From NCBI RefSeq assembly GCF_003545815.1, contig NZ_PDUW01000001.1:186001-250000 (forward strand): a DNA stretch of 64,000 nt, in the 5' to 3' direction. This stretch comes from Pusillimonas caeni. Its GTDB lineage: Bacteria > Pseudomonadota > Gammaproteobacteria > Burkholderiales > Burkholderiaceae_B. Position numbers and translations under genes: made by a program. This document shows positions 43,515 to 53,637 of the stretch, in pieces. The notes under the pieces are model-generated. The model was not told the origin of the DNA. It saw only the letters and a program-made list of their open reading frames with translations, and searched no databases. Numbering within the stretch: the stretch's first letter is position 1; each line of letters starts with the position of its first letter.

Positions 43515-44897
43515 ATGTCCCCCACTGCTGCAACACCTGTCCGCCGGAACACCGTTTTTCTCATCGTCGGCGCGGCGCTGCTCATGATGTCGATCGATTC
43601 GACCATCGTCGCCATCGCGCTGGACGCCATCCAGCAAGGCCTGGATACCTCGATCAATCTGGCGGGCTGGACGCTGACGGCCTATTCCTTCGGCTTCGTG
43701 CTGATGCTGCCCATCAGCGGCAAGCTGGCCGAGCGCTTCGGGCGACGCCAGGTGTTTCTGGCCTCGGTGGCCGTCTTTACGCTGGCCTCGCTAGGGTGCG
43801 CATTGGCCAGCAATATTTACGCCCTGATTCTGCTCAGGGCGCTGCAGGCCGCCGGCGGCGCGGGCTTCACGCCAACCGCCACGGGCATCATCGTGGATCA
43901 CTTCGGCTCGGCGCGTGATCGCTACGTCAGCCTTTTCGGCAGCATTTTCCCGATCGGAGCGATGATCGGCCCTATTTTCGGGGGCTATTTTGTGGGCTAT
44001 TGGTCCTGGCGCGACGTATTCTATGTCAATGTGCCGATCGGCCTGCTCATTATCGTGCTCGCCCTGCGCTTCGTTCCACGCGATCCGGTGCGGGCTCACC
44101 GCCGGCCCAAAAGCATGGACGCCGCGGGCGTGGCGCTATTGGGCAGCGGCCTTCTGGCGGGCATGCTGGCAGTGAGTATGCTGGGGGAAAGGCAGCCGTC
44201 CGAAGCCCTGTGGCCGCCCCTGGCGCTGCTGTGTTTTGCCGCCGCGATGATCGGGGGCTTCTTCCGCCACATCCGGCGCACCCGCACGCCCTTCATCGCC
44301 CCGCGGCTGATCTACGGCCCCGATTTCGGCGTGGTGAACCTTGTGAACATGACCTACACCGGGATTGCCATCGGGGCGCTGGCGCTGGTGCCGCTGTATG
44401 CCACCAGCCGCTACGGCATAAGCGCCTTGCAGTCGGGTACGCTGCTTACGGCGCAGGGCATTGCCGCATTGGTCTTTTCTTTGCTCGCCGTGGCGATGCT
44501 GCGCCGAAGCGGCTATCGCCTGCCGCTGTATGTGGGCAGCGCTGTCACCGTGATAGGGCTGCTGCTTCTCGCGCTGCCTCCCGCCCTGGACGCTTCGCCG
44601 TACGCGTGGCTCGCTTTTGCGACGTTTCTGCTTGGCGCCGGCAGCGGCGTCATCAATCCGGCGATGCGCAATGCGGGGTTGCAGCTTGCGCCGGAGTCTT
44701 CTTCCATGCTGGCGGCGCTGCGCACCTTGTCGCTGCAGATCGGCACGATCGCCACGATCTCCATCGTGACGGCCATTCTGGCGCACCGGAGCGACGCCGG
44801 CCAGACCTTGTCATGGACCTTCGCCATTCTGGCCGCATTCCGGATACTGATCATGCCGCTGGCAAAATGGGTGCCGGAGCAGCGCGGCGCCTGGTAG
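43515..44897 (+). CDS. DHA2-type MFS exporter
   Basis: 460 residues, about 14 hydrophobic segments. Begins NTVFLIVGAALLMMSIDSTIVAIALDAI, then WTLTAYSFGFVLMLPISGKLAERFGRRQVF (motif A), typical of EmrB/DHA2 drug exporters. 12 nt after the YcbK-like gene, so possibly the same operon. Substrate unknown. A hairpin with GGCGCC arms (44956-44975) follows its stop. Confidence 0.88.
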   Translation: MSPTAATPVRRNTVFLIVGAALLMMSIDSTIVAIALDAIQQGLDTSINLAGWTLTAYSFGFVLMLPISGKLAERFGRRQVFLASVAVFTLASLGCALASNIYALILLRALQAAGGAGFTPTATGIIVDHFGSARDRYVSLFGSIFPIGAMIGPIFGGYFVGYWSWRDVFYVNVPIGLLIIVLALRFVPRDPVRAHRRPKSMDAAGVALLGSGLLAGMLAVSMLGERQPSEALWPPLALLCFAAAMIGGFFRHIRRTRTPFIAPRLIYGPDFGVVNLVNMTYTGIAIGALALVPLYATSRYGISALQSGTLLTAQGIAALVFSLLAVAMLRRSGYRLPLYVGSAVTVIGLLLLALPPALDASPYAWLAFATFLLGAGSGVINPAMRNAGLQLAPESSSMLAALRTLSLQIGTIATISIVTAILAHRSDAGQTLSWTFAILAAFRILIMPLAKWVPEQRGAW

Positions 44898-44993
44898 GGC
44901 CTTCGCATAAGACACCGTCGGGCACACTACTTGCCGCCCGCTCCTCCTTAGAGACGCGGCGCCCTCGGCGCCCGCTACAAGGAGGAAATCAAA

Positions 44994-45422
44994 GTGAACC
45001 AAATCTTCGAACACCGGTATTCTCTGACGGTGTACCCGCTGCATGCTGTGTTTCTGGCGGGCACCATTCCCTTGTTTCTCGGCGCCGCGCTCAGCGATGC
45101 GGCCTACGCCAAGACCTTCCACATCCAATGGAATAACTTCGCCTCCTGGCTGCTCGTGGCCGGCCTGGTGTTCGCGGGCATTGCTTTGATCTTCGCGATC
45201 GTCGATCTTTTCCGGCCTTATCAGCGCGCGCGGGGAATCGTCCTGTATTTCCTGGTATTGCTGGCGACATGGATAGTCGGCTTTATCGATGCGCTCATCC
45301 ATGCCCGCGACGCCTGGGCGGGCATGCCCACCGGCCTGGTCCTGTCGATAGTCGTCACGCTGCTGGCCTGCGTGGCGACTTGGCTGGGCTTTCGCACTCC
45401 TCATGTAAGAGGTGCACTATGA
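44994..45422 (+). CDS. DUF2231 membrane protein
   Basis: 142 residues from a GTG at 44994 with GGAGG 8 nt upstream. Four hydrophobic segments; YPLHAVFLAGTIPLFLGAALSDAAY near the N-terminus fits DUF2231. The stop overlaps the start of the next gene (ATGA), so it is coupled to the sugar dehydrogenase-like lipoprotein. Possibly a membrane or cytochrome-like partner; function unknown. Confidence 0.83.
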   Translation: MNQIFEHRYSLTVYPLHAVFLAGTIPLFLGAALSDAAYAKTFHIQWNNFASWLLVAGLVFAGIALIFAIVDLFRPYQRARGIVLYFLVLLATWIVGFIDALIHARDAWAGMPTGLVLSIVVTLLACVATWLGFRTPHVRGAL

Positions 45423-46807
45423 AATACCCATGCTTGCTTGCCATTGTTACGCTGTCCGCAACGCTGGGCGCATGCGGCGGGGAGGCCGAACCTTTGCAGG
45501 TCGGCGCGTCGCCCGAGCTGCCCAAGCCCGAGCGGGGGCTGCTGCCCGATATGGTGATTGCGAAGCCCGCAAAATGGGGAGACAAGGTGCCGACGGTGCC
45601 GGATGGATATACGATCAAGGCCATCGCCACCGACCTGAAGATTCCACGACAGACGCTGGTCCTGCCCAATGGCGACATTCTGGTGGCCGAGGGCCGGGGC
45701 GGCACGGCTCCCGACCTCAAGCCCAAGGACATCATCGCGGGCGTCATCAAGGCCCAGGGGACCAGTCCGGTCAAGGGCGGCAATCGCCTGACCCTGCTGC
45801 GCGATGCGGATGGCGACGGCACCTACGAGACGTCGACCGTGTTCGCCGAAAACCTGAACGCCCCCTATGGCCTTGCGCTGGTCGACAACAACCTCTACGT
45901 TGCCAACCAGGACGCCCTGGTGCGATTCAACTACCAGGAAGGCGACACCAAGGCGAGCGGCCCGCCTGAAACGGTGACGCAGCTGCCGTCGGAAATCAAC
46001 CATCATTGGACCAAGGCGCTGACGGCAAGCGCGGACGGCCAGTACCTTTATGTGGGTATCGGCTCCAACAGCAACATCACGGAACGCGGCATGACGGCGG
46101 AGGCCGACCGCGCCCGCATCTGGCGCGTCAGCGCCGGCACCGGCGAGCACAAGGCCTATGCCACCGGCCTGCGCAATCCCACGGCGCTTGCCATCCAGCC
46201 CGATACGGGACAGTTGTGGGCGGTCGTGAACGAGCGCGATGAGATCGGACCGAACCTGGTGCCCGACTACCTGACCGCGGTGCAGGAAGGCGCCTTCTAT
46301 GGATGGCCGTACAGCTATTGGGGCAAGAACGTGGATGACCGCGTCCGGCCGCAAGATCCCGACAAGGTCGCGTCGGCCATCGCGCCGGACTACAGCCTGG
46401 GCTCGCACGTGGCGGCGCTGGGCGTGGACTTCTCGGCCGATACGATGGGCGCGCAGTTCGCCGATGGGGTCTTCGTGGGCGAACACGGAAGCTGGAACCG
46501 CAGCGATCCTGTGGGCTACAAGGTGGTCTTCGTGCCGTTCACCGATGGACATCCTTCGGGTCCGCCTGTGGACTTTGTCGCGGGATTCCGCGATGACGAC
46601 GGCACGACCCGGGGCCGTCCGGTGGGCGTAACCGTCGATCCGCGCGGCGCGCTGATCGTTGCGGACGACCTCTCGAATACCATTTGGCGGGTAACGCCGA
46701 CGCAGCCGGTGCAAACGCCGCAGCCCGCCTCGGCCGACCAGCCGGCGCAGCCTGCGGAGCGGCCCGAAGCGGGCACGGATTCCACGCCGCCCGCACAGAA
46801 CGAGTAG
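45419..46807 (+). CDS. PQQ-type sorbosone/glucose dehydrogenase-like lipoprotein
   Basis: 462 residues from ATG 45419. Lipoprotein signal (LLAIVTLSATLGACGG). A six-bladed beta-propeller of the soluble glucose/sorbosone dehydrogenase family: LVLPNGDILVAEGRGG, LRDADGDGTYET, LNAPYGLALVDNNLYVAN, ATGLRNPTALAIQPDTGQLWAVVNERDEIG, GEHGSWNR, GRPVGVTVDPRGALIVADD. A Pro/Ala/Glu-rich tail ends it. It probably oxidises sugars in the periplasm with PQQ, passing electrons on, perhaps via the DUF2231 protein. Confidence 0.88.
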   Translation: MKYPCLLAIVTLSATLGACGGEAEPLQVGASPELPKPERGLLPDMVIAKPAKWGDKVPTVPDGYTIKAIATDLKIPRQTLVLPNGDILVAEGRGGTAPDLKPKDIIAGVIKAQGTSPVKGGNRLTLLRDADGDGTYETSTVFAENLNAPYGLALVDNNLYVANQDALVRFNYQEGDTKASGPPETVTQLPSEINHHWTKALTASADGQYLYVGIGSNSNITERGMTAEADRARIWRVSAGTGEHKAYATGLRNPTALAIQPDTGQLWAVVNERDEIGPNLVPDYLTAVQEGAFYGWPYSYWGKNVDDRVRPQDPDKVASAIAPDYSLGSHVAALGVDFSADTMGAQFADGVFVGEHGSWNRSDPVGYKVVFVPFTDGHPSGPPVDFVAGFRDDDGTTRGRPVGVTVDPRGALIVADDLSNTIWRVTPTQPVQTPQPASADQPAQPAERPEAGTDSTPPAQNE

Positions 46808-46810
46808 CTG

Positions 46811-48790
46811 CTAGGCGCCGGTGTCGGGTTGTTCGACGGCCGCGGCAAGCGATGCGCCATGGCCCGGCGCCAGAAACTGGGTGGAAGGCCTTCCATCGGC
46901 ATTGTGCTGCACGATGCGGGCAGGCCGGCCCTGCGCGTCAAGCCACACCTGGCCGATGCCCGCGCCGTTCCAGACGCGTTCGCCGCGCTGGCGTCGATCG
47001 GGCAGGCGTGGAGTGATGGCGAGGTCTCGACGCTGCGTAAGCCAGTTCAGCGGCGAGCGCGGCGCGTAAAGCCAACGATTGAGGCGGTCCAGCCAATCGA
47101 GCAGCCGCCGCGGGAATTCGTTCTTGATGCCGCTGCTGGTTATCTGCCAGATATGCGGCGTGCGATCCCGGTCGCGAACCTGCACGTCGTAGGCAAAGGA
47201 ATAATGCACGTCGCCCGACAAAATAACGTAATTGCCCGGCGTGCGCGAATGGCGAAAGATGTTCAGCATGACACTGGCTGCGCCGCGATGCGCCATCCAG
47301 TTTTCGGCGTCGACGGTCAGGGCCTGGCCGGCAAAGGTGCACAGGCGCTGTACCACCTCGATCAGCTTGACGCCGAACATGGGGGTCGGCGAGACGATCA
47401 CGGCCGCCGTTTCATCCAGCAGTTCGTGCTGCAGATCGGTCAGCGACTCCCAATCCATCAGGCCTGACGGCCGACTGGGCAGCCGCCGGCTGCGCCAGCG
47501 GCGGGTACGCGTGTCCAGCACGATCACCGTGGGTTGCGTGCGCAGCACGTAGTCCCACTGGCCAAAGCTCAGCAGCCGGCCTATCAGCGCGTCCTGCGCG
47601 ACGGGATCGAGCCGCCCATGGGCGTCGGGCGCCGCCGCCAGCGCCTCCATGTCGTCGAGCACCGCGCCGAAAACGTCGGGCCGGTTTCCCCATCCCTGGC
47701 ACAGCATATAGGCGACCAGCGCGTTGCCCACGATGCGCCGCGAGAACGGGTGCCCGTACGCGGTCGCTTCCCATTTGGCCGAGAGATTCCAGTCGTCGGT
47801 AATGTCATGGTCGTCGAAGATCATCAACGTCTGGACGTGCGCCAGCAGCCGCGCGGCGCGCGGCAGATCGCCCCGAAAGCCTTGCAGAGCCCGGGCCTCG
47901 CGCAGCCAGCGATGCGTATGCTCGGCATCCAGCGCCGGCATCTGCGGTTCGGGCAACAGCGTCCAGGGTACGGGCGACCAGACCAGCAGGTACATGGCCA
48001 TCACCTCGGCCAGCGTCACGAGATGATTGTGCGCATTGGCCGTGGTGAAGATGGGCTTCTCCACGCCGCCGAAGAAGCGCTCGCGCAGCGCCTCGTTGGA
48101 CTTGAACGCGGGCAACAGGTCTTCGCGGCGGTAATAGCCGGCCGGATGGGCGTAAAGCGCTTCGCTGTCCGTGACAACCGCGCCGTCCAGGCACTCGCCG
48201 TACAGGCCGAGGCGGTGGATCAAGGCATGAATCGCCGCCAGCATGGGGCCGGCCACGTCGTCGGCATAGACCTGGTCGCCGCACAGCATGAGCAGGGCGG
48301 GACGCGCATCGGCTCGTCCGATGTGCTCGCCCAACAGCCCGTCGGCGCGTGCCAGCCCGTCGCGCGACGGGTGATGCGGCTTGCGGCATGAACCGAAGAG
48401 AATGTCGTCCGTGCGGCTGCGCAATACCAGGCTGGGTCTCGTCGCCCCTTCATGCAGCAGGTGGGGCGCCCATTGCGCGATGCCGGCTTCATCGCCGTCG
48501 TCCAGCGCCACGATCAGATCGTAATGAATCACCGTGTCCTGCGGCAGCGGATCGGACAGGTTCACGTCGATCAAGTGCAGGCAGGCATGGCGGCCGATGG
48601 GCAGGACGCGGCAGCATGCCGTATCGAGATCCACGCGCCGGGGCGGTCCGCCCGTTGGCTCGAGCAGCAGGGTCAGGCTCAGCGGTGCGCTGCCGACCAG
48701 CCACAACACGAGATGGTCCGGTTCGAGGCGGCGCAGGATGGGGCCGGCAAGCACCGGCGGCAGGGCTCTGGAGGCTGGAGGGTGGTTCAA
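46811..48790 (-). CDS. PhoD-like phosphatase (alkaline phosphatase D family)
   Basis: 659 residues. Metallophosphoesterase signatures: LMLCGDQVYADDVAG, LMIFDDHDITDDWNLS, VIVLDTRTRRW and NYVILSGDVHYSF. No signal peptide. The start is uncertain: a TTG at 48790 directly follows an in-frame stop, and a GTG at 48754 (VLAGPILRRLEPDHLVLWLVG) is the next choice. It ends 3 nt from the converging dehydrogenase gene. Substrate unknown. Confidence 0.87.
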   Translation of the reverse strand: MNHPPASRALPPVLAGPILRRLEPDHLVLWLVGSAPLSLTLLLEPTGGPPRRVDLDTACCRVLPIGRHACLHLIDVNLSDPLPQDTVIHYDLIVALDDGDEAGIAQWAPHLLHEGATRPSLVLRSRTDDILFGSCRKPHHPSRDGLARADGLLGEHIGRADARPALLMLCGDQVYADDVAGPMLAAIHALIHRLGLYGECLDGAVVTDSEALYAHPAGYYRREDLLPAFKSNEALRERFFGGVEKPIFTTANAHNHLVTLAEVMAMYLLVWSPVPWTLLPEPQMPALDAEHTHRWLREARALQGFRGDLPRAARLLAHVQTLMIFDDHDITDDWNLSAKWEATAYGHPFSRRIVGNALVAYMLCQGWGNRPDVFGAVLDDMEALAAAPDAHGRLDPVAQDALIGRLLSFGQWDYVLRTQPTVIVLDTRTRRWRSRRLPSRPSGLMDWESLTDLQHELLDETAAVIVSPTPMFGVKLIEVVQRLCTFAGQALTVDAENWMAHRGAASVMLNIFRHSRTPGNYVILSGDVHYSFAYDVQVRDRDRTPHIWQITSSGIKNEFPRRLLDWLDRLNRWLYAPRSPLNWLTQRRDLAITPRLPDRRQRGERVWNGAGIGQVWLDAQGRPARIVQHNADGRPSTQFLAPGHGASLAAAVEQPDTGA

Positions 48791-48891
48791 TCGGAGTACG
48801 GCAATTCATCGCGGAAAGGAGCGTACCAGTGTAACCGCTGCTCTTGGGAGGACAGAAGCGCCGGCGCGGCGCAGCTTACGTCCGCGCGGCG

Positions 48892-49572
48892 TCACCGGCC
48901 GTCGGAATGAGTGCCGCCTCGAGGCAGAGCCACCAGCTCCCCGCCCACGCAGGCCAATAGCGCGCTCTGTGCGTCGGTCTTCACGAGATGGCCGCCGGTG
49001 AACTCCGAGAACGCCGGCAGCACGGTCACCCCTTCCTTCATCCAGAAAACGGGCCAGCTGCGCGGCAGGCCGGACACGCGCGCCTTGGGATGCACATGGC
49101 CGGCGATCACGTGCTTGCCGCCGGGATCCTGCCGCGGCACATGGCGAAACAGGAAGGGACCGTCGGAATGGACTTCTCCCAGCAGCCGCACGTCGAGGCC
49201 GGCACGGGCCAGCCAACGGTCATGATTGCCTGCCAGCACGGCAACGTCCACCGCCTCGTGCCGCTGCCGCCAAGCCCTCCAGGCGTCCTTCCAGCCGGCC
49301 GGCGCGGACGGGCCGTGCAGCAGGTCTCCCACGATCCAGAGCGATAGCGCGCCGGTGGATCCGAGCAACTGGGAAAGCCGCTGCAAATCATCCTGGGTGA
49401 CGCCGTGCGGCACGGCGATTCCCGCTCGGCGAAACACATGCTCCTTGCCCAGGTGCAGGTCGGCGATGACCAGCCGGCGGCGCGCCGGCCAGTACAACGC
49501 GCGTTCAGCCAATGCCACGAGAGGCTCGCCTGCCATGCGGACGTCCAGCCGGCCGTCATCTGGTCCCGGCAT
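48892..49572 (-). CDS. pdeM: PdeM, ligase-associated metallophosphoesterase
   Basis: 226 residues. Calcineurin-like nuclease motifs in order: VIADLHLGKEHVFRRAGIAVPHG, WIVGDLLHGPSAP, VAVLAGNHDRW, HVIAGHVHPKARV. This matches the endonuclease-like member of the ligase-associated DNA damage response set. It overlaps the end of the helicase gene by 17 nt and is the last gene of the four-gene cassette. A DNA end-processing role is inferred from the family and context. Confidence 0.9.
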   Translation of the reverse strand: MPGPDDGRLDVRMAGEPLVALAERALYWPARRRLVIADLHLGKEHVFRRAGIAVPHGVTQDDLQRLSQLLGSTGALSLWIVGDLLHGPSAPAGWKDAWRAWRQRHEAVDVAVLAGNHDRWLARAGLDVRLLGEVHSDGPFLFRHVPRQDPGGKHVIAGHVHPKARVSGLPRSWPVFWMKEGVTVLPAFSEFTGGHLVKTDAQSALLACVGGELVALPRGGTHSDGR

Positions 49573-52015
49573 GGCGCTTCTCCAGCTGTTCGGCGGCCCG
49601 CCGCACGCGAGCCTGCCAGTTCTCGGTACTGAGCTGGCCTCGAAGGCTTTCGGTCCAGAGCGGAAACGACAGCGGCGTCAGGGAGCGCGGCCGGCGCAAC
49701 AGCAGCGTTCGCTGTGCGCAATCGTGCAGCACAGCCTGGATTTTCGGCGACTCCAGCTGATATTCCAGGACTTCCTGCTTCGCTTGGGCCAGCAGGATGT
49801 GATCGGGATCGTAGCGGCTCAGCACGTCGAACAGCAGGCCGCTGGAAGCCTGGACTTGACGCAGCGTGCGCACCTGCCTGCCCGGCTGAGAGGGCGTGAG
49901 CAAGCCGGCGACGCGCGCGATCTCGCGGAATTGGCGGCGCGCCAGCTCGGCCAGGTTGACGCCCTCGCGCAGGTCGTCCGCCATTCCCTCCACCGCCAGA
50001 AATTGCCTCACCAGAGGCTCGTCGATCTCCACGGGTTCCGCCAGTGTCAGCATCAGGCCGTAGTCATTCACCGTGTACGAGAAGGTATTGGCCCGCAGCC
50101 GGCCCCACCGCAGGGCGATGATCGCCGCCAGGCCTTCGTGCACCGCCCGGCCGGCGAAGGGAAAGAGAAACACGTGCATCCCGCGGCGGGTCGAGACGTG
50201 CTCGAGAAGCAGGCGTCCCGGACCCGGCAAGGCGCTCGCCCGCGCCTGGATGTCGAGCAAAGGCGCGGCGGCCCGCATCTCGGGGTGGCTGCCGGGATCG
50301 CTGAACAGGGCTTCGACCTCTTGCGCCAGCTCGGTGGACAGCGGCATGCGGCCGCCCTGCCAAGTCGGCACCGCGCCGTCGCCGCCCTTGGCGCGCCGCA
50401 CGTAGGCCACCATGCCTTCCAGCCGCACCAGCTGCAAGGTGCGCCCGGCGAACATGAATCGCTCGCCCGGACGCAGCCGCGCCAGGAAGCCCTCTTCCAC
50501 CGAACCCAGGCTGCCGCCGCGCAGATACCGGACCAATAGAGCGCCGTCGGAAGATATTGTGCCGATCGACAGCCGATGGCGCAGCGCGACGCGCCGGTCG
50601 TGCACGCGGTAGCTGCCGTCGTCATCACGCACGACTTTGCAATACTCTGGATAGTGGGACAATGCGCGGCCGCCCTGCACGATGAAGTCCAGTACCGCCG
50701 CCCAGGCAGCCTCGTCCAGCTCGGCATAGGCATGGGTTCCCTTTACCTCGCGGTACAGCGCCTCTGGCTCGAAGCCTCCGCCAAGCGCCAGGGTCACCGT
50801 GTGCTGGGCCAGCACGTCCAGGCAAGCGCGCAACGGCCGCCTGGGCTCGATGTGGCCAAGGGCAATGGCTTGCCGGGCCGCGGCATATTCAAACAGCTCC
50901 AGGGCCTGGGCAGGTACGCATACCACCTGGCCCGCCTCTCCGGGCCGGTGTCGCGCGCGGCCGGCGCGCTGCAGCATGCGCGCCACCCCTTTCGGACTGC
51001 CCACTTGCAGCACGCGGTCCACCGCCGGAAAGTCCACGCCCAGGTCGAGGCTGGACGTAGCCACCGCGCAGCGAATGCGGCCTTCGCGCAGCCCCTGTTC
51101 GACCAGGGTTCTCAGCTTGGGATCCAGCGAGCCGTGATGCAGGGCCAGCGTAGAAGGGTCTTCGAGCCATATCGACTCCAGCGCCCGATGCCAGAGTTCG
51201 GCCTGGGCGCGCGTATTGGTGAACAACAGGCTGGAACGCACCGCGAAGATGCTCTTGTATACTCGGCCAAGCTGCGACAGGCCCAGGTGGCCGGCCCAGG
51301 ACAGTGCGGCATTGCGTTCAGGCATCAGTGTGCGCACGGTGATGCGGCGTGGGCGCCCGCCCGATATCAGGGCGGCGTCCGGAGTCTGCGGCAACAGCAC
51401 GTTGCGCGCCTGCGGCAGGTTGCCCAGCGTGGCGGACAAGCCCCATACCCGTACCGCCGGCGCCAACTGCCGCAGCCGCGCCAGGCCGAGCTGCAGCAGC
51501 ACGCCCCGCTTGTTGCCCAGCAGCTCGTGCCATTCGTCCACCACGATGCAACGCAGCGAGCGCATGCGCCGGGCCGTGTCGGCATAAGAAAGCAGCAAGG
51601 CGAGCGACTCCGGCGTAATGACCAGCACCCCCGCCTTGCCCTGGCGCGCCAGCCTCTTGTCGCGGGCCGATGCGTCGCCGGTGCGCATGGCCACTGTCCA
51701 AGGGATGCCCAGATCGGCCGACACCTTGGCCAGGCTGCGCGTCGTATCGTTCGCCAGCGCGCGCAACGGCGTGACCCACAGTACGATCGGCCCGTCGCTC
51801 GGCAGGACGCCGCCGGACATGTCCGCCAGAGCTTCGAGGCAGGGGCCGCCGAACGCCGCCAGGGTCTTGCCGCTGCCGGTGGGAGTATGGATGAGTCCCG
51901 ACTCTCCCTTCAGATAGCGGCGCCAGGCCTGCCGCTGGAAAGCCGCCGCCTTCCAGCCGCGCCGCGCGAACCACGCGGCCAGCGGTGCATCCCAGGCGGT
52001 TCTGGTCCGGCTCAT
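49556..52015 (-). CDS. Ligase-associated DEXH-box helicase (Lhr-like)
   Basis: 819 residues from ATG 52015, which overlaps the ligase stop (ATGA); the frame is open further but only this start suits the family. Walker A TPTGSGKT (44-51), motif II VVDEWHELLGNKRG, WGLSATLGNLPQA (motif III), LFTNTRAQAELW (IV) and QRAGRARHRPGEAG (VI), then the Lhr core winged-helix and long C-terminal region. A 3'-5' DNA helicase in a repair cassette with ligase and two nucleases. Confidence 0.93.
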   Translation of the reverse strand: MSRTRTAWDAPLAAWFARRGWKAAAFQRQAWRRYLKGESGLIHTPTGSGKTLAAFGGPCLEALADMSGGVLPSDGPIVLWVTPLRALANDTTRSLAKVSADLGIPWTVAMRTGDASARDKRLARQGKAGVLVITPESLALLLSYADTARRMRSLRCIVVDEWHELLGNKRGVLLQLGLARLRQLAPAVRVWGLSATLGNLPQARNVLLPQTPDAALISGGRPRRITVRTLMPERNAALSWAGHLGLSQLGRVYKSIFAVRSSLLFTNTRAQAELWHRALESIWLEDPSTLALHHGSLDPKLRTLVEQGLREGRIRCAVATSSLDLGVDFPAVDRVLQVGSPKGVARMLQRAGRARHRPGEAGQVVCVPAQALELFEYAAARQAIALGHIEPRRPLRACLDVLAQHTVTLALGGGFEPEALYREVKGTHAYAELDEAAWAAVLDFIVQGGRALSHYPEYCKVVRDDDGSYRVHDRRVALRHRLSIGTISSDGALLVRYLRGGSLGSVEEGFLARLRPGERFMFAGRTLQLVRLEGMVAYVRRAKGGDGAVPTWQGGRMPLSTELAQEVEALFSDPGSHPEMRAAAPLLDIQARASALPGPGRLLLEHVSTRRGMHVFLFPFAGRAVHEGLAAIIALRWGRLRANTFSYTVNDYGLMLTLAEPVEIDEPLVRQFLAVEGMADDLREGVNLAELARRQFREIARVAGLLTPSQPGRQVRTLRQVQASSGLLFDVLSRYDPDHILLAQAKQEVLEYQLESPKIQAVLHDCAQRTLLLRRPRSLTPLSFPLWTESLRGQLSTENWQARVRRAAEQLEKRHAGTR

Positions 52016-53616
52016 CGGGCCAGAGCCTTGAGCGTGTGAAGGAGGTCGGCCTCCGCGGCGGGTTTGTCGCGGCGCCACCGCAGGATGCGCGGGAAACGCA
52101 CCGCCACGCCCGATTTGTGCCGGCGGGAGAGATTGACGCCTTCGAAGCCCAGCTCGAAAACCTGCACCGGCTCGACCGAGCGCACCGGCCCGAAACGCTC
52201 GCGGGTGTGGGCCCGCAGCCATCTGTCCAGCTCGAGGATCTCGGCATCGGTCAGGCCGGAGTAGGCTTTGGCGATGGGCACCAGCGCATCGCCCTCCCAG
52301 AGGCCGAAAGTGTAGTCGGTATGCAAGGTGCTGCGCCGGCCGTGGCCGGGCTGCGCATACAACAGCACGGCATCGATGGTCAGCGGCCCGATCTTCCATT
52401 TCCACCAGTCGCCGCGGCGGCGGCCGCTCTGGTACGGAGCAGTGGCGCGCTTGAGCATCAGCCCTTCCACGCCGCGCTCGCGCGAGCCGCTGCGCAACGC
52501 CGCGGCCGCCTCCCAGTCCGGGGGCAGAAGCAGCGGCGAAGGCAAGAGCTGGGGGCCTTCCGAATTTTCCAACAGCGTTTCCAGGCGCCGCCGCCGTTCA
52601 ATCTGCGGCAGTTCGCGCAGGTCTTCGCCCGCGAGCTCGAGCAGGTCGTAGGCCACCATCCGCACCGGCGCCTCGGCAAGCCATCGCGGCCCGGGCTTGA
52701 GCCGCTGGATGCGCGTCTGCAGGGCCGAGAACGGCAGCGGCAACGCCTCCTCCGGCTGCCAGGCCACCAGTTCGCCATCCAGCACGCAATCGGCTTCGAG
52801 CGCGGCCGCAGCGCCTTCCACCTCGGGGAAGCGTCCATCCAGGCGTTCTTCGCCCCGCGACCAGAGGGCCACCTCGCCGCTCCGGCGTATCAGCTGGGCG
52901 CGTATGCCGTCCCATTTCCATTCGATCAGCCAATCGCCGACCTGGCCGAGCCTTTCAGGCTCCTGTTCGAGCGGCGAGGCCAGAAAAAAGGGATAGGGCT
53001 GCTGCCGATCGCCCGGCAGTTCTTGCGGGTTCAGCAGATCGCGCAGAAAAGCCGGGCTAGGAGTCCAGCCGCCGAGCATTCTTTGCGCGATGGTGGCGAT
53101 GGGCACTTGTGAAACCTCGGCCAGCGCTTGTTGCACCATCCGCTGCGACACGCCCACGCGCAGCGCTCCGGTCAGCAGCTTGTTGAATACCAGGCGCTCA
53201 TCGAAAGGCAGGTCCCGCCAAGCGTCCTTGATGACCCGGCAGCGGTCGACTGGATCGAAACCCGCGACCGGCAACAGCACTTCTTCGATCCATTCCGCCA
53301 AGCTGCGCTCGGGAGCCGCTTGTTCCGGTTCGGGCACCAGCAGCGCCAGGGTTTCGGCGAGATCGCCCACCTGGGCATAGCTCTCTTCTACCAGCCACGA
53401 AGGCAGTTCGGCCGCTTCCGCGACCCAATCGCGCAGCTCGGCCGGCCCGGCAATCTTGCGGCGGGCGGTAGAGACCTTGCCGCCGGCCAGGAGGAATAGA
53501 CCCCACGCGGCATTGCGCTCCGGCGCGTTGCGGAAGTACTCTGCCAGGGCGGCCCGCTTGTCGAGCGTCGCCGTACTACGATCAAGCGCCTGATACAGTG
53601 CCGCGAAAAGCTTCAT
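52012..53616 (-). CDS. ATP-dependent DNA ligase of the repair cassette
   Basis: 534 residues. N-terminal DNA-binding domain (1-215), then the adenylation domain with nucleophile Lys234 in IEWKWDGIRAQLI, motif III-like LVAWQPEE, motif IV GVEGLMLKRATAPYQSG, motif V WWKWKIGPLTIDAVLLYAQPG and the OB fold. This is a second ligase beside the normal NAD-dependent LigA of bacteria. The stop overlaps the helicase start. Confidence 0.94.
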   Translation of the reverse strand: MKLFAALYQALDRSTATLDKRAALAEYFRNAPERNAAWGLFLLAGGKVSTARRKIAGPAELRDWVAEAAELPSWLVEESYAQVGDLAETLALLVPEPEQAAPERSLAEWIEEVLLPVAGFDPVDRCRVIKDAWRDLPFDERLVFNKLLTGALRVGVSQRMVQQALAEVSQVPIATIAQRMLGGWTPSPAFLRDLLNPQELPGDRQQPYPFFLASPLEQEPERLGQVGDWLIEWKWDGIRAQLIRRSGEVALWSRGEERLDGRFPEVEGAAAALEADCVLDGELVAWQPEEALPLPFSALQTRIQRLKPGPRWLAEAPVRMVAYDLLELAGEDLRELPQIERRRRLETLLENSEGPQLLPSPLLLPPDWEAAAALRSGSRERGVEGLMLKRATAPYQSGRRRGDWWKWKIGPLTIDAVLLYAQPGHGRRSTLHTDYTFGLWEGDALVPIAKAYSGLTDAEILELDRWLRAHTRERFGPVRSVEPVQVFELGFEGVNLSRRHKSGVAVRFPRILRWRRDKPAAEADLLHTLKALAR

Positions 53617-53637
53617 GCGTTCAGCCTCCCTCGGCGT